From Dyella terrae (GTDB lineage Bacteria > Pseudomonadota > Gammaproteobacteria > Xanthomonadales > Rhodanobacteraceae), in assembly GCF_022394535.1 (NCBI RefSeq), contig NZ_CP089414.1, positions 1,736,001-1,800,000 on the forward strand: a DNA stretch of 64,000 nt, written 5' to 3'. Position 1 is the first letter of the stretch, and each line of letters begins with the position of its first letter. This document shows, piece by piece, positions 8,832 through 17,130 of the stretch. Under the pieces are notes generated by a model, which did not search any database, had not been told where the DNA came from, and saw only the letters and a program-made list of their open reading frames with translations. The position numbers and the translations under genes were made by a program.

Positions 8832-9347
8832 ATGGCTATCACGTCAACCACCTCAAAGAACCACACTCTGCGCACGGCACTGCTGGGCTTTATTGGCGGC
8901 GTCTCGCTCGCGGCAGGTATCGCCGTTCTCGCGAACGATGGCGGCGTCGCAGCCATGCACCACATGGCAGGACCTGTATCCCAGGCCGACATGGCCGCGC
9001 ATATCGACAAGGTATGCCAGCACCTGTATATCGAGCTCGATGCAACGGACGTCCAGAAGTCCGCCCTGGATCCGATCTTCAAGCAAGCAGCCGCCGATCT
9101 GCTGCCCATGTTCCAACAGCTTCACACCGGCCATGCGCAAGTGCTAAGTCTACTGATGGCCCCCACTATCGATCGCACCGCGCTGGAGCAGGCGAGTGCT
9201 GCGCAAATCACCGTGCAGGGCCAGATAACACAGCGCATGACCAGGCTGGTGGAAGACAGCAGCAACGTATTGACGCCCGATCAGCGGCAGAAGCTGGTCG
9301 CGCACTTGACCCAGCATATGGCGACGAACGGGGCGATTCATGGTTGA
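8832..9347 (+). CDS. Spy/CpxP-like periplasmic protein
   Basis: This 171-residue protein begins with a membrane-targeting segment (TALLGFIGGVSLAAGIAVLA, about residues 16-35). It continues as an all-helical, Gln/Met-rich periplasmic domain ending with an LTPDQRQKL motif, the LTxxQ signature of the Spy/CpxP chaperone and stress-sensor family. A perfect AGGAGG (8820-8825) precedes ATG 8832. The gene sits immediately before an OmpR-type response regulator and a sensor kinase, the same neighbourhood as cpxP with cpxRA. It probably modulates or reports to the kinase, or acts as a periplasmic chaperone. The hydrophobic segment lacks an obvious signal peptidase site, so it may stay membrane-anchored. 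Confidence 0.75.
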   Translation: MAITSTTSKNHTLRTALLGFIGGVSLAAGIAVLANDGGVAAMHHMAGPVSQADMAAHIDKVCQHLYIELDATDVQKSALDPIFKQAAADLLPMFQQLHTGHAQVLSLLMAPTIDRTALEQASAAQITVQGQITQRMTRLVEDSSNVLTPDQRQKLVAHLTQHMATNGAIHG

Positions 9348-9397
9348 AAACATTCGCCGGCGGCTATGATGTGGCTTTCGTCCTCAGAGCGGTAACC

Positions 9398-10090
9398 ATG
9401 AGCGAACGCATCCTGGTTGTAGAGGACGATCCGCGTCTGGCCGGCATGCTGGACGAATACCTGCGCAACCAAGGGTATGTGGTGTCACAGGCGGCAAACG
9501 GGGCGCAGGCGCTGGAAAGACTCGGCGCAGACGTCCTGGATGCCGCCATCCTCGACCTGATGTTGCCTGATATGGATGGGCTCGACGTTTGCCGCAAACT
9601 GCGCGAGCGTTCCGACTTACCCGTGCTGATGCTCACGGCACGCGGCGATGCAATCGACCGCATCGTTGGCCTGGAGATCGGCGCCGATGATTACCTGCCC
9701 AAGCCCTTCGAGCCCCGCGAATTGCTCGCGCGGCTACGCGCCATTCTGCGTCGGCGCACAGCGCCAGCCTCAGGGGCGACCAAGGTGCTGGTGTTCGGCC
9801 AGTTGGAGATCGACGCCGATGCGCACGCGGTGAAGGTCGCCGGGCGCGAAGCCGATCTGACCACCTATCAGTTCGAGCTATTGCTCGCACTGGCGCAACA
9901 CGCTGGGCGCGTGTTGTCACGCGAGCTATTGATGGACTTGGTGCGCGGCGAGCAGCCTGACGCGTTCGATCGCTCCATCGACGTGCATGTCTCGCGCATT
10001 CGCGCAGCCATAGAAGACGACCCCAAGTCGCCCAAGCGCATCATCACCGTGCGTGGCGCCGGTTACCTGTTCGCACGCAAGCAGGATTGA
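9398..10090 (+). CDS. OmpR-family response regulator
   Basis: A 230-residue response regulator. The receiver domain (residues 1-118) has acidic pocket E9-D10-D11, phosphorylation site D53 (ILDLMLPDMDG), T80 and K102 (DDYLPKPFEP). The C-terminal winged helix (about 130-228) shows LTTYQFELLLALAQHAGRVL and VDVHVSRIR-like and GAGYLF signatures of the OmpR/PhoB class. I start at ATG 9398; the frame is open far upstream through the preceding gene. It ends four bases before the kinase gene, so the pair forms an operon. With the Spy/CpxP-like gene upstream this resembles CpxRA or RstAB envelope-stress systems. Target genes other than that neighbour are unknown. Confidence 0.93.
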   Translation: MSERILVVEDDPRLAGMLDEYLRNQGYVVSQAANGAQALERLGADVLDAAILDLMLPDMDGLDVCRKLRERSDLPVLMLTARGDAIDRIVGLEIGADDYLPKPFEPRELLARLRAILRRRTAPASGATKVLVFGQLEIDADAHAVKVAGREADLTTYQFELLLALAQHAGRVLSRELLMDLVRGEQPDAFDRSIDVHVSRIRAAIEDDPKSPKRIITVRGAGYLFARKQD

Positions 10091-10094
10091 GCCC

Positions 10095-11327
10095 ATGACG
10101 CGCCTCTACCTGCGCATCTACCTCACCGTCGTCGCCAGCCTGCTGGCCTACGCCGCCGCTTTTGCCTGGGTTTGGCACAGCAAGGGCGGTCCGTACGAGA
10201 CGGCAATGCATTCTCAGGCACAAGTCATCCTCAATGCCCTGCCGCCTGCACAGGCGCCCGCGCTGGAGCAACAGCGATCCCTTGATAAGTTGGCGAAGGG
10301 GCAGCCGGGGCGCCTGGCATTACTGGATGATTCCCGACGACTGATTGTCGAGTCAGATGGAAGACCGAGCATCGACGACCAGCATGCTCTGCCCCACTCG
10401 AGCGAGTCACTGTGGACGCTGCATTTGCCTGATGGTCGCTGGCTGGAGGCAAGCCCGCCGCGCGATGGGCATCAGCCGCTGCACGTATTGCTGCTGAGCC
10501 TTTTGACGCTGGCCGCCATCATCGGTGTCCTGGTGCTGCCGGTCGTGCGGCGGATCACTGGTCGCCTGGAGCGACTGCAGCGGGCGGTAGAGTCGCTGGG
10601 CGCCGGCGATCTGCATGCCAGGGTTGCGGTGGAAGGTCGCGACGAGGTGGCGCGTCTAGCGGGCAGTTTCAATCAGGCCGCCGATCGAATCGAGGCGCTC
10701 GTCGGCCATCAGAAGTCATTGTTGGCCAACGCCTCGCACGAGTTACGCACGCCACTCACGCGCATCCGACTGGCGCTGGAACTTATCGGGCCCGCCGTCG
10801 ATGAGGGGCGCCGAGATGGCTTAAAGCAGGACATCGGCGAGCTGGATGCCTTGATTGACGAAATTCTGCTGGCCAGCCGCCTGGAAGCGTTGCCGCATCT
10901 GGAAGCGATCGAACCGGTCGATCTACTGGCGCTCGCTGCGGAAGAATGCGCGCGCCACGACGGCGTCGACCTGGAAGGAACACCGGTGACCGTAAAGGGC
11001 GATCCGCGGCTATTGCTTCGGCTACTGCGCAACTTGCTGGACAACGCCACTCGCCATGGATTGCCGCCCGTCCAAGTGCGACTGCGGCTGACGGAAGGCC
11101 GCGCCGAACTTGTGGTGCGCGATCACGGCCCCGGGTTGACGGAAGACGAATCTCACCGAGTGTTCGAGCCGTTCTACCGAGGTAGCGCAGCACGCGACCG
11201 CGCCGGTACCGGGTTGGGACTCGCGCTGGCGCGGCAGATCGCGCGCCACCACGGCGGCGAGCTTGGCTGCCGATACGAACCCGATGGTGCTTTTGCCTTG
11301 GTAATGTCCATACCCGCTGAGATGTGA
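10095..11327 (+). CDS. Sensor histidine kinase
   Basis: The partner kinase of the preceding regulator, 410 residues. An N-terminal transmembrane helix (about 8-26), a periplasmic sensor of roughly 110 residues and a second helix (about 140-160, LLSLLTLAAIIGVLVLPVV) precede a HAMP linker. Then come the HisKA dimerisation domain with phospho-accepting H215 (NASHELRTPLTRIRL) and the ATPase domain, with N box NLLDNATRHG, G1 box DHGPGL and G2 box GTGLGLALARQI. The start at ATG 10095 follows the regulator stop by four bases. The small sensor domain, like CpxA or RstB, fits direct interaction with the Spy/CpxP-like protein; the signal is unknown. Confidence 0.93.
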   Translation: MTRLYLRIYLTVVASLLAYAAAFAWVWHSKGGPYETAMHSQAQVILNALPPAQAPALEQQRSLDKLAKGQPGRLALLDDSRRLIVESDGRPSIDDQHALPHSSESLWTLHLPDGRWLEASPPRDGHQPLHVLLLSLLTLAAIIGVLVLPVVRRITGRLERLQRAVESLGAGDLHARVAVEGRDEVARLAGSFNQAADRIEALVGHQKSLLANASHELRTPLTRIRLALELIGPAVDEGRRDGLKQDIGELDALIDEILLASRLEALPHLEAIEPVDLLALAAEECARHDGVDLEGTPVTVKGDPRLLLRLLRNLLDNATRHGLPPVQVRLRLTEGRAELVVRDHGPGLTEDESHRVFEPFYRGSAARDRAGTGLGLALARQIARHHGGELGCRYEPDGAFALVMSIPAEM

Positions 11328-11840
11328 CGCGGCTTTAGACGGCAAGGCGAGCGGCAAGCTTGAAATCCGATCACCAGCCAGGCCACGCCACAACCCGTTC
11401 GAAAACAGCTTCGAGGCGTTTCCGCCTACGGCCCGGATCCGCTCTTGGTGGTTCTCGAAAGCGTCCGATTTGGGTTGGCGACACTAAACGCCATCACACC
11501 TGGGACTTTTAACATTAAGCATCCCAAGGAAGCGTAACGTGGATCGTCCAATTGTCGTCAGGTGCCCCTATGGAAAAGGTCGATAAGCCGCTTTCGACGG
11601 TTTACATTCACTCGGTCTACTCGGGAAGCAAAACCACCCGTCTAGTGGACCAAAAGAAGTCCTTTCAATCGACCAGCCAGTTTGATCGTGATCCGGCCCA
11701 TTCCGGCCAGGCACCAGAGCACCCGACCCCGGGTAGAAAGCCCTATCGCAAATAGTTGGCTCTGGACCGCGGCCACGGCTTGACTCTGGCCTGCTACCTG
11801 GGGGAAACGGCGCTTTACACCTGCTGGGGTACACTGCCTT
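11328..11840. other. Intergenic stretch without recognisable gene
   Basis: About 510 bases between the kinase and the YkgJ-like gene. Short open frames exist on both strands (for example 11552-11755) but lack ribosome binding sites, family resemblance or consistent codon use. I found no tRNA, clear terminator or repeat. It presumably holds the kinase operon's transcription end and the promoter of the next gene. Confidence 0.5.
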
Positions 11841-12242
11841 ATGAATAACCCCCAACGCCCTTCCCTACCGCAACAACACGTAGGGCCAGACTCAGAGCCG
11901 GGCGACCCTTCTGCGCATGCTCCCGCGAACAAGCTCCGCCTTGGGCGGGCGCATTGTTCCACCTGCCAAGCGGGGTGCTGCCGCCTCACGGTCGTCTTGC
12001 AGCCGGACGACCGCGTCCCCGATCACATCACCACGTATTCACCCGAAGGCCTGCACGTTATGAAACGTAGCGAGGACGGCTGGTGCGTGGCCCTGGATCG
12101 GGAACACATGAACTGTGGCATCTATGAGACGAGACCCTCGGTGTGCCGTCGCTTCGTCATGAATGGCCCCTACTGCAGAACCATTTATGCTGATTGGAGC
12201 AATTCCGTCGCCGTCAGTGCGCGGCCCAAGCCGGTCGCATAG
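11841..12242 (+). CDS. YkgJ family cysteine-cluster protein
   Basis: A 133-residue protein of the YkgJ/UPF0153 cysteine-cluster family, thought to bind zinc or an Fe-S cluster. Conserved cysteines occur as CSTCQAGCC (residues about 40-48), a CGIYETRPSVCRRF segment and a final YC near residue 113. The CxxCxxxCC head and the C-x8-C segment are the family signature. Function is not established for the family. It is followed after about 80 bases by a tiny Lys-rich gene on the same strand. Its first 38 residues are Pro-rich and not conserved-looking, so translation may start later. Confidence 0.8.
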   Translation: MNNPQRPSLPQQHVGPDSEPGDPSAHAPANKLRLGRAHCSTCQAGCCRLTVVLQPDDRVPDHITTYSPEGLHVMKRSEDGWCVALDREHMNCGIYETRPSVCRRFVMNGPYCRTIYADWSNSVAVSARPKPVA

Positions 12243-12321
12243 CTTCTGCCCTTTCTTTCGCAACACCGGTGGATGCACCGCACGAGCCCGGCCACACATC
12301 ACTACACACGAGGACGTTCCA

Positions 12322-12477
12322 TTGGCAAAACCAAACTATTCCTTCGAAAAGCGCCAGCGCGAAATCGCAAAGAAGAAGAAACAGGACAACAAGCAGGCGA
12401 AGAAAGAGGCATCACGCGATGGTGCTGGTGCCAAGACGCCGCCCAGCGCGAACGCATCAACCGCCGAGGGCTCCTGA
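12322..12477 (+). CDS. Small Lys-rich hypothetical protein
   Basis: A 51-residue, strongly basic protein. It starts at TTG 12322, eight bases after a GAGGA ribosome binding site. The first half (KPNYSFEKRQREIAKKKKQ) is a charged helix resembling short conserved hypothetical proteins annotated in many beta- and gammaproteobacteria with a PNYxFEKRQRE motif. The second half is Ala/Ser/Gly-rich. No function is known; the charge suggests nucleic-acid binding. It precedes the shared terminator before the cold-shock gene. Confidence 0.65.
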   Translation: MAKPNYSFEKRQREIAKKKKQDNKQAKKEASRDGAGAKTPPSANASTAEGS

Positions 12478-12542
12478 GCCCCACCGGCGATGGAGCACGC
12501 GCTGGCCCAATGCATTACGGGCGCGCGTTTGCGGTAAAAAAA

Positions 12543-12563
12543 AACCCGGCACATGGCCGGGTT
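12543..12563. terminator. Bidirectional intrinsic terminator
   Basis: An 8-bp GC-rich stem (AACCCGGC / GCCGGGTT) with a five-base loop. On the minus strand it is followed by a run of eight or more T just after the cold-shock gene; on the plus strand it is followed by TTCTTTT. It can end both convergent transcripts. Confidence 0.88.
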
Positions 12564-12586
12564 CTTTTAGGTAGAGCCGGGGGTCG

Positions 12587-12799
12587 TTAGACCACCTGAA
12601 CCTGCTCTGCCTGCAGGCCCTTCTGGCCCTGGGTCACAACGAAGGACACCTTCTGGCCGTCGACCAGGCTCTTGAAGCCCGACGACTGGATGGCGCGGAA
12701 GTGCACGAACACGTCGTCACCGCCCTTGTCACGGCTGATGAAGCCGAAGCCCTTAGCATCGTTGAACCACTTAACCGTACCGGTTTCTGTCTGAGACAT
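12587..12799 (-). CDS. CspA-family cold-shock protein
   Basis: A 70-residue single cold-shock domain that binds single-stranded nucleic acid and melts mRNA structure. RNP1 is KGFGFISR and RNP2 is VFVHF, preceded by GTVKWFND. Length is standard. ATG 12799 follows AAGGAAA at good spacing; the frame stays open upstream to 12970 but that part is the untranslated leader. A likely promoter lies about 145 bases upstream, giving the long leader typical of regulated csp genes. The strong terminator at 12543 ends the transcript. Confidence 0.95.
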   Translation of the reverse strand: MSQTETGTVKWFNDAKGFGFISRDKGGDDVFVHFRAIQSSGFKSLVDGQKVSFVVTQGQKGLQAEQVQVV

Positions 12800-12941
12800 G
12801 TCTATTTTCCTTGGAGCAAGTAAAGCCGCAAAGCGGCGGAAAGGCTGGTCGCAAGGAGGAAGGCGGTACAACGGTGTAGTGGAACTGCGACCTACAGCAT
12901 CGGGCCACGATTCATGGTGACCCCTGAAACTCAGCCCGTGA

Positions 12942-12970
12942 AAGATAGGGCTCCTGGCGCCAAAGTGCAA
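12942..12970 (-). promoter_or_regulatory. Probable promoter of the cold-shock gene
   Basis: Read on the minus strand, TTGCAC (12970-12965), a 17-base spacer and TATCTT (12947-12942) resemble a sigma-70 promoter. Transcription from here would give a leader of about 135 bases before the start codon, as in cspA-type genes with structured leaders. Confidence 0.45.
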
Positions 12971-13334
12971 ACACCAACTAGTTTAGGGTACCCCTCGCAC
13001 TGGGGATTCTACTGCCAGCACAGCCACTTACCCAAGAGTCGATCGATTCCGTCCGAGTGTGCTTTGAGGGCCAAAACGCAGGTTCCCGCCCTGCATCAAG
13101 CGCCCCGCCAATCATCCGCAGCGCCCTGGAGCGCTCCCAATGCTTTACGCCAGCAAGTTCGAAAAGGCTCCAAAGCAGACAACCAAGACGCCTTGGAACG
13201 ATCTAACGAACGGAAAACGAGACCAAAGAACACCATGTCCCAAATAAGGACGAAGGCAAACGGGTAACGCCTGTTCGTGGCCATGCCCCCAACCCTCGCA
13301 AATACCGTACTAACTTGCGATCGCCAGCCTGACA
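12971..13334. other. Intergenic stretch without recognisable gene
   Basis: About 360 bases between the cold-shock promoter and the end of the GNAT gene. An open frame on the plus strand (12914-13267) has no ribosome binding site or recognisable protein. Base composition is more AT-rich than the neighbours. I see no RNA gene or repeat. Confidence 0.45.
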
Positions 13335-13994
13335 TCAAAACCCTGTGTCCGGAATGGTTGCAGCAGCGAAAGGTGCGATCACCGTCCAGCCGAGGCGCGT
13401 ATAGAGACCGCGACCATCTTCGGTCGCAACCAGGAGCTGGGGGCCGGTGAAGCACCTCCTCGCGGATCCGAGAGCATTCATGACAGCGACGCCCAGCCCC
13501 TTTCGTCGGTGATCCGGCGCGGTCTCGATGCGATCGTAAATGAAGACATCCGTCGTCTCCGCCGCACAGCCGCTGGCGGCCACATCTCCATCCGGTGCGA
13601 TGACGTGAACTTGGGTAACCGGCCCGTCCCGATGAAACTCCATCTCGTATCCGTCGGGCAAAGAGCTTGCTTCAAGGGCGGTCGCGGTCGCCTTCATAAA
13701 GTAATTCGCCGGCTGAATCTCCCAACGTTCGGGCAGCGCGCTTCGCAGTTCGTCGTTGGCGCCACACAACTTCAGATAGTGCTTTGGCGCCGTAATCTCA
13801 GATGCGATGTCGTGTAACCCTTCGCATAGCTGCGGAAAAACCCAGCGCTTCACTTCCTTCTCCGAATGGGTATCCACCCTAAAGCCCCCACGATCGTGGA
13901 CAGGAAGCGGGGATTTTCTTGCCATCGAATGCGCTGTTTGCCACGCGAAAACAAGTTCCGGATCGAGATAAGGATTGACCATCGTTGGTTCCAT
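13335..13994 (-). CDS. GNAT family N-acetyltransferase
   Basis: The protein has 219 residues with a C-terminal GNAT fold. The acetyl-CoA-binding motif A reads TAPDHRRKGLGVAVMNAL (about residues 150-167) after the FIYDRIE strand, and GLYTRLGW near the end is motif B. The N-terminal 90 residues look helical and are not typical of minimal GNATs. The acceptor substrate is unknown. ATG 13994 gives the full length; a second ATG four codons in is as likely. The gene stands alone. Confidence 0.8.
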   Translation of the reverse strand: MEPTMVNPYLDPELVFAWQTAHSMARKSPLPVHDRGGFRVDTHSEKEVKRWVFPQLCEGLHDIASEITAPKHYLKLCGANDELRSALPERWEIQPANYFMKATATALEASSLPDGYEMEFHRDGPVTQVHVIAPDGDVAASGCAAETTDVFIYDRIETAPDHRRKGLGVAVMNALGSARRCFTGPQLLVATEDGRGLYTRLGWTVIAPFAAATIPDTGF

Positions 13995-14171
13995 GCAGTA
14001 GCTAGCTTGAGTGGTGCCGTGCGTTGCCTGATGTTCCCTCGTAGTTACCAGAGCTTCGACGGTTCAATCGTCGTATATCCGCCAGTCCAATGATCCATGC
14101 TTGTGCGACCCTCGCATTCTGCGTTGCGTCGAAAACGGGCGCTGCCCCGGCTCATCTTGGCTGAATCGAAA

Positions 14172-14549
14172 TCAGGTCTCTACGTAGACCTCGTGCCAAA
14201 GTGTGACCCGTCCTTGTGGATCAAAAGAAAGCAGCAGCATGGCCTCAAACCTATCCACTGCGCCATCCAATCGCGTAACGCGCGCGGTCATGGCCACCAC
14301 GATACTCGAGCCTTCAGCAACGTCCTCGTGGAGGTCATAGTCAATGGCTTGAATGTTTCGGCGAAAACCGTTTAGAAAATCCAGGTAATTCGAGTGGTTC
14401 GCGGGGTGAATGCGGCCGTTCGCCTTGATCACGAACTGCGTCGCAAAGACCTCTGCAATGTCGGATTCGCTAAGCGAGCTGGTTGAGGTCAAATGGCGCC
14501 GGTTCCAATCAAGCAATCGGCGAAGATTTTCTCTACTTTGGTTTTGCAT
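14172..14549 (-). CDS. SnoaL/NTF2-like protein
   Basis: A 125-residue protein with the alpha+beta cone layout of the NTF2-like/SnoaL superfamily: an N-terminal helix pair, then a curved sheet ending in strands such as MLLLSFDPQGRVTLWHEVYVE. Such proteins bind or convert small hydrophobic molecules, or act as polyketide-cyclase-like enzymes; no catalytic residue can be assigned here. ATG 14549 is preceded by AAAGG about 11 bases away. The gene stands between GNAT and histidine-phosphatase genes on the same strand with gaps over 100 bases, so it is probably separately expressed. Confidence 0.7.
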   Translation of the reverse strand: MQNQSRENLRRLLDWNRRHLTSTSSLSESDIAEVFATQFVIKANGRIHPANHSNYLDFLNGFRRNIQAIDYDLHEDVAEGSSIVVAMTARVTRLDGAVDRFEAMLLLSFDPQGRVTLWHEVYVET

Positions 14550-14676
14550 CTTGCTTGTGTGCCTTTCGGATATCAGTAGATATTCGCGTGGGGTCCAGAG
14601 CGGACAGCCACGGCCAGTTCCAAATGCCATTGCTCGGCAACACACCCGTGTAGGCCATGCCGCTGTCAAAGCCGAT

Positions 14677-15270
14677 TTATGGCTGGAGATTCCACTTGAC
14701 GATGGCCCGGACTTCGCGCTCGAAGCCGAGCACGCTGACGGCCGCCGTATCGAGCGCCAGATGCGCGCCCAGCGATGGTTCACTCGTTGCCCAAACAGCG
14801 GCGAGCGTGCGCAGGAAGTGTGCGTGCGAGAACAGAGCGATGCTGCTTACATCGCGGCTCAGCAAGCGATCGATGAGTGCCTGCGCACGTGCGCCGACCT
14901 GCGCGGCGTTCTCGCCGTCGGGAATGGGTGATGTCCACACGGACCAGTCGGGCGCTTGCTCGCGGATATCCGCCGTCTTGCGCCCTTCATAGATGCCGTA
15001 GTTCCATTCGTGCAGTTCGGGCTCGATCTGCGCCTTATCGCCCAGGCCAGCGAGCCGGCACGTTTCAATGGCGCGCTGCATCGGGCTGGTCAGCACAAGG
15101 TCGAACGTCTGCCCCGCGAGCAGCGATGCGAGCGCGGAGGCCTGCCTGCGGCCTTGCTCGGTCAATGCGATGTCAGTAGTGCCTGTGTGCTGGCCGGACT
15201 TGCTCCATTCGGTTTCGCCGTGGCGAATCAGCCAGATGTGCGGGCCAGGCTTAGGGGTCATGTCGCTCAT
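14677..15270 (-). CDS. Histidine phosphatase family protein
   Basis: A 197-residue member of the histidine phosphatase (phosphoglycerate mutase-like) superfamily. The phospho-accepting motif is LIRHGETEW, with H17 flanked by R16. R59 or a nearby Arg in LTSPMQRAIETC, an acidic ELHEWNYGIYEG segment and a C-terminal FSHAHFLRTLAA complete the active site. It is more like cobalamin or acid-phosphatase-type monoester phosphatases than true mutases because of its size. Cytoplasmic; substrate unknown. Confidence 0.9.
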   Translation of the reverse strand: MSDMTPKPGPHIWLIRHGETEWSKSGQHTGTTDIALTEQGRRQASALASLLAGQTFDLVLTSPMQRAIETCRLAGLGDKAQIEPELHEWNYGIYEGRKTADIREQAPDWSVWTSPIPDGENAAQVGARAQALIDRLLSRDVSSIALFSHAHFLRTLAAVWATSEPSLGAHLALDTAAVSVLGFEREVRAIVKWNLQP

Positions 15271-15436
15271 GAAGGTCCGATAGGAGTGCCAAGAACGCTA
15301 TTGTGCGCTGATGGTCCCGGCTACGTCCTTAAAACCCCGGTGATGTCCAAACTTGCCGAACGCGACTAAAGCTCCACCCTGCTCAGCCTCGGTCAGCAAC
15401 TGGAATTCCTGGTGCATCGACCCAGCTGATCGGTGA

Positions 15437-15865
15437 CTAATCGTTGGCGAACAAAAGATAGTGAGCACCGACGGAACGATCCACCGTCAAAGGCACAAAC
15501 AGCTCGCCGTTCATCGCAAAGATACCGCCCGGCGGCACAACATCACCACAGGCCAGCGCAACCCCAGGTTGTGCCCGGATGATGGCAATAAAGCTGTTGC
15601 CTTCGTCGGAGTAGCTACCCAAGCCAATCGCATCGCACATACCAGTCGATGGCGCGAAATAAGCGCGAACGGCTTCGACGGTCATGGGCATGTAGACCTC
15701 GATATGGTCCTGCCAGATATCCTCATCCTCCTCGTACATCCACATGCCGTAGCCATCGTCCTGGCGGTCGATGAACACTTGCTGGTCCACGTGCGTGCGG
15801 TAGCCGCCGATGAAGCTGTTGTAAGTACTCAAGTCATCGGGTGGTGGGGAAATGAAAACGCTCAC
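15437..15865 (-). CDS. Hypothetical protein
   Basis: The protein has 142 residues and no family I recognise. It starts at GTG 15865, just after an AAGGAAGG ribosome binding site; the frame runs on to 15913 but without such a signal. It is acidic, with a notable Tyr/Asp/Glu-rich stretch (DDGYGMWMYEEDEDIWQDH) and a compact beta-rich second half (IIRAQPGVALACGDVV, GELFVPLTVDR). No signal peptide or membrane segment is seen. The acidic, aromatic composition recalls small immunity-like or SMI1/DUF-type proteins, but that is only an impression. Confidence 0.65.
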   Translation of the reverse strand: MSVFISPPPDDLSTYNSFIGGYRTHVDQQVFIDRQDDGYGMWMYEEDEDIWQDHIEVYMPMTVEAVRAYFAPSTGMCDAIGLGSYSDEGNSFIAIIRAQPGVALACGDVVPPGGIFAMNGELFVPLTVDRSVGAHYLLFAND

Positions 15866-15985
15866 TAGCGGCCTTCCTTGGGCATGGAGATGGAATGGGT
15901 GTTGGCATGGCACCTAACTCCCGTGTTCACGCGCGAGTTCGAGCGACCCAAAGCGGCGCCGAATTCGTCGCCGTGGAATCTTCTG

Positions 15986-16312
15986 CTATGTGCGAAGCTC
16001 GCTAGATACGTATTCGGCTAGCTCTCCGGTGTTTCTGACAAACTCCGCCTCTAAATCGATACCGCACTTATTTGCAAGAACAATAATCGACCATAAACAA
16101 TCCGACAATTCATGACCAAGTTTTGCTTTGCAGTCGTCAATATCTCGGATACCAGCGTTTGCCTGGATCAGTTTTGCCAGGTCGCCTACGTCCCCTACGA
16201 AACCAAGCGCAAGCTCTCCTGTAGTCCAGATGCGCCCATACCTTTTGATCTCAAGCTGTTCGTAGAGTTCGTTTAGCTGTAGCGCTGACTTCTCAAGATC
16301 ACTGAATTTCAT
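15986..16312 (-). CDS. MazG-like nucleotide pyrophosphohydrolase domain protein
   Basis: A 108-residue all-alpha protein resembling the MazG-like/all-alpha NTP pyrophosphatase family, which cleaves nucleoside triphosphates to monophosphates. The core is two helices: GELALGFVGDVGDLAKLIQA and LGHELSDCLWSIIVLANKCGI, where the metal-binding E-x2-D pattern (ELSD) is visible. The usual EExxE of the first helix is weakened to GDVGD, so activity is uncertain. Codon use is clearly more AT-rich than flanking genes, a sign of horizontal transfer. Confidence 0.72.
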   Translation of the reverse strand: MKFSDLEKSALQLNELYEQLEIKRYGRIWTTGELALGFVGDVGDLAKLIQANAGIRDIDDCKAKLGHELSDCLWSIIVLANKCGIDLEAEFVRNTGELAEYVSSELRT

Positions 16313-16498
16313 GTTGATTGCACCTAACCCTGGTTATACGTCGCGGTGATAATGGCGCTCACTAACGTCCGCGTCGGGTCGAAATCAGGCCTTGTCACAG
16401 AGCCATGAATCAACCCATCCTGAAGTCCGCCTCGCTCTCGAAGCGGACTTTCTCTATGGACACGACCGGTGCGATACACCTGTTCGCTGCAGAATGAC

Positions 16499-16912
16499 TT
16501 AGCCCTGCGGCGGGATGGCGCTCGGATCCATCCACATCACTTCCCAGATATGGCCGTCCGGATCTTCAAAGCTTCGGCCATACATAAAGCCATAATCCTG
16601 CACGGGCGTGGGGTCGGCCTTGCCGCCTGCGCCGCTCGCCTTGTCGACCATGCCGGTCACCTCGTCACGACCATCGGCTGACAGACACAACAGAACCTGT
16701 GCGTCGACATGGGCATCGACGATGCGCTTGTTCGTGAACTGACGCCATTTGTCATGGGTGAGAAGCATCACGTGGATCGTATCGGAGAGCACCATGCAGG
16801 CCGCAGTGTCGTCGCTGAAGGCGGGGTTGTTCACCGCGCCCACGGCTTCGTAGAACGCCTTCGATCGCTTGAGGTCAGTCACCGGCAGGTTGACGAAGAT
16901 CATCTTGCTCAT
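16499..16912 (-). CDS. VOC family protein (glyoxalase-like)
   Basis: A 137-residue vicinal-oxygen-chelate fold protein with two beta-alpha-beta-beta-beta units: FVNLPVTDLKRSKAFYEAVG at the start and a second unit ending GRSFEDPDGHIWEVMWMD. The GHIWE motif is common in PhnB/lactoylglutathione-lyase-like proteins of unknown function. AAAGGAACC precedes the ATG. Metal ligands cannot be fixed with certainty from one sequence. Confidence 0.87.
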   Translation of the reverse strand: MSKMIFVNLPVTDLKRSKAFYEAVGAVNNPAFSDDTAACMVLSDTIHVMLLTHDKWRQFTNKRIVDAHVDAQVLLCLSADGRDEVTGMVDKASGAGGKADPTPVQDYGFMYGRSFEDPDGHIWEVMWMDPSAIPPQG

Positions 16913-17130
16913 TATTGGTTCCTTTGGACGTCAGCCGCGACAGGATTGCCGCAGCACATGACCGACGAGTGGAAAGGGAAGAAATCGACAACACGTGCAA
17001 AATACAGATCCAGCGCGAGCAGGCCTATCCGTCTTTAGCAAACACACTTCGCCCTGCCTTGCACTTGGCTGACGACAGCGGTCTTTCGAGACTCCACATA
17101 AGCCAGCATGCACGGCTGGCGTAATGCCGC

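Noticed and set aside
11552..11755. Small open frame of 67 codons before the YkgJ gene
   Set aside because: No ribosome binding site and no coherent protein features.
12914..13267. 117-codon open frame after the cold-shock gene
   Set aside because: It overlaps the cold-shock promoter region and has no start signal or family resemblance.
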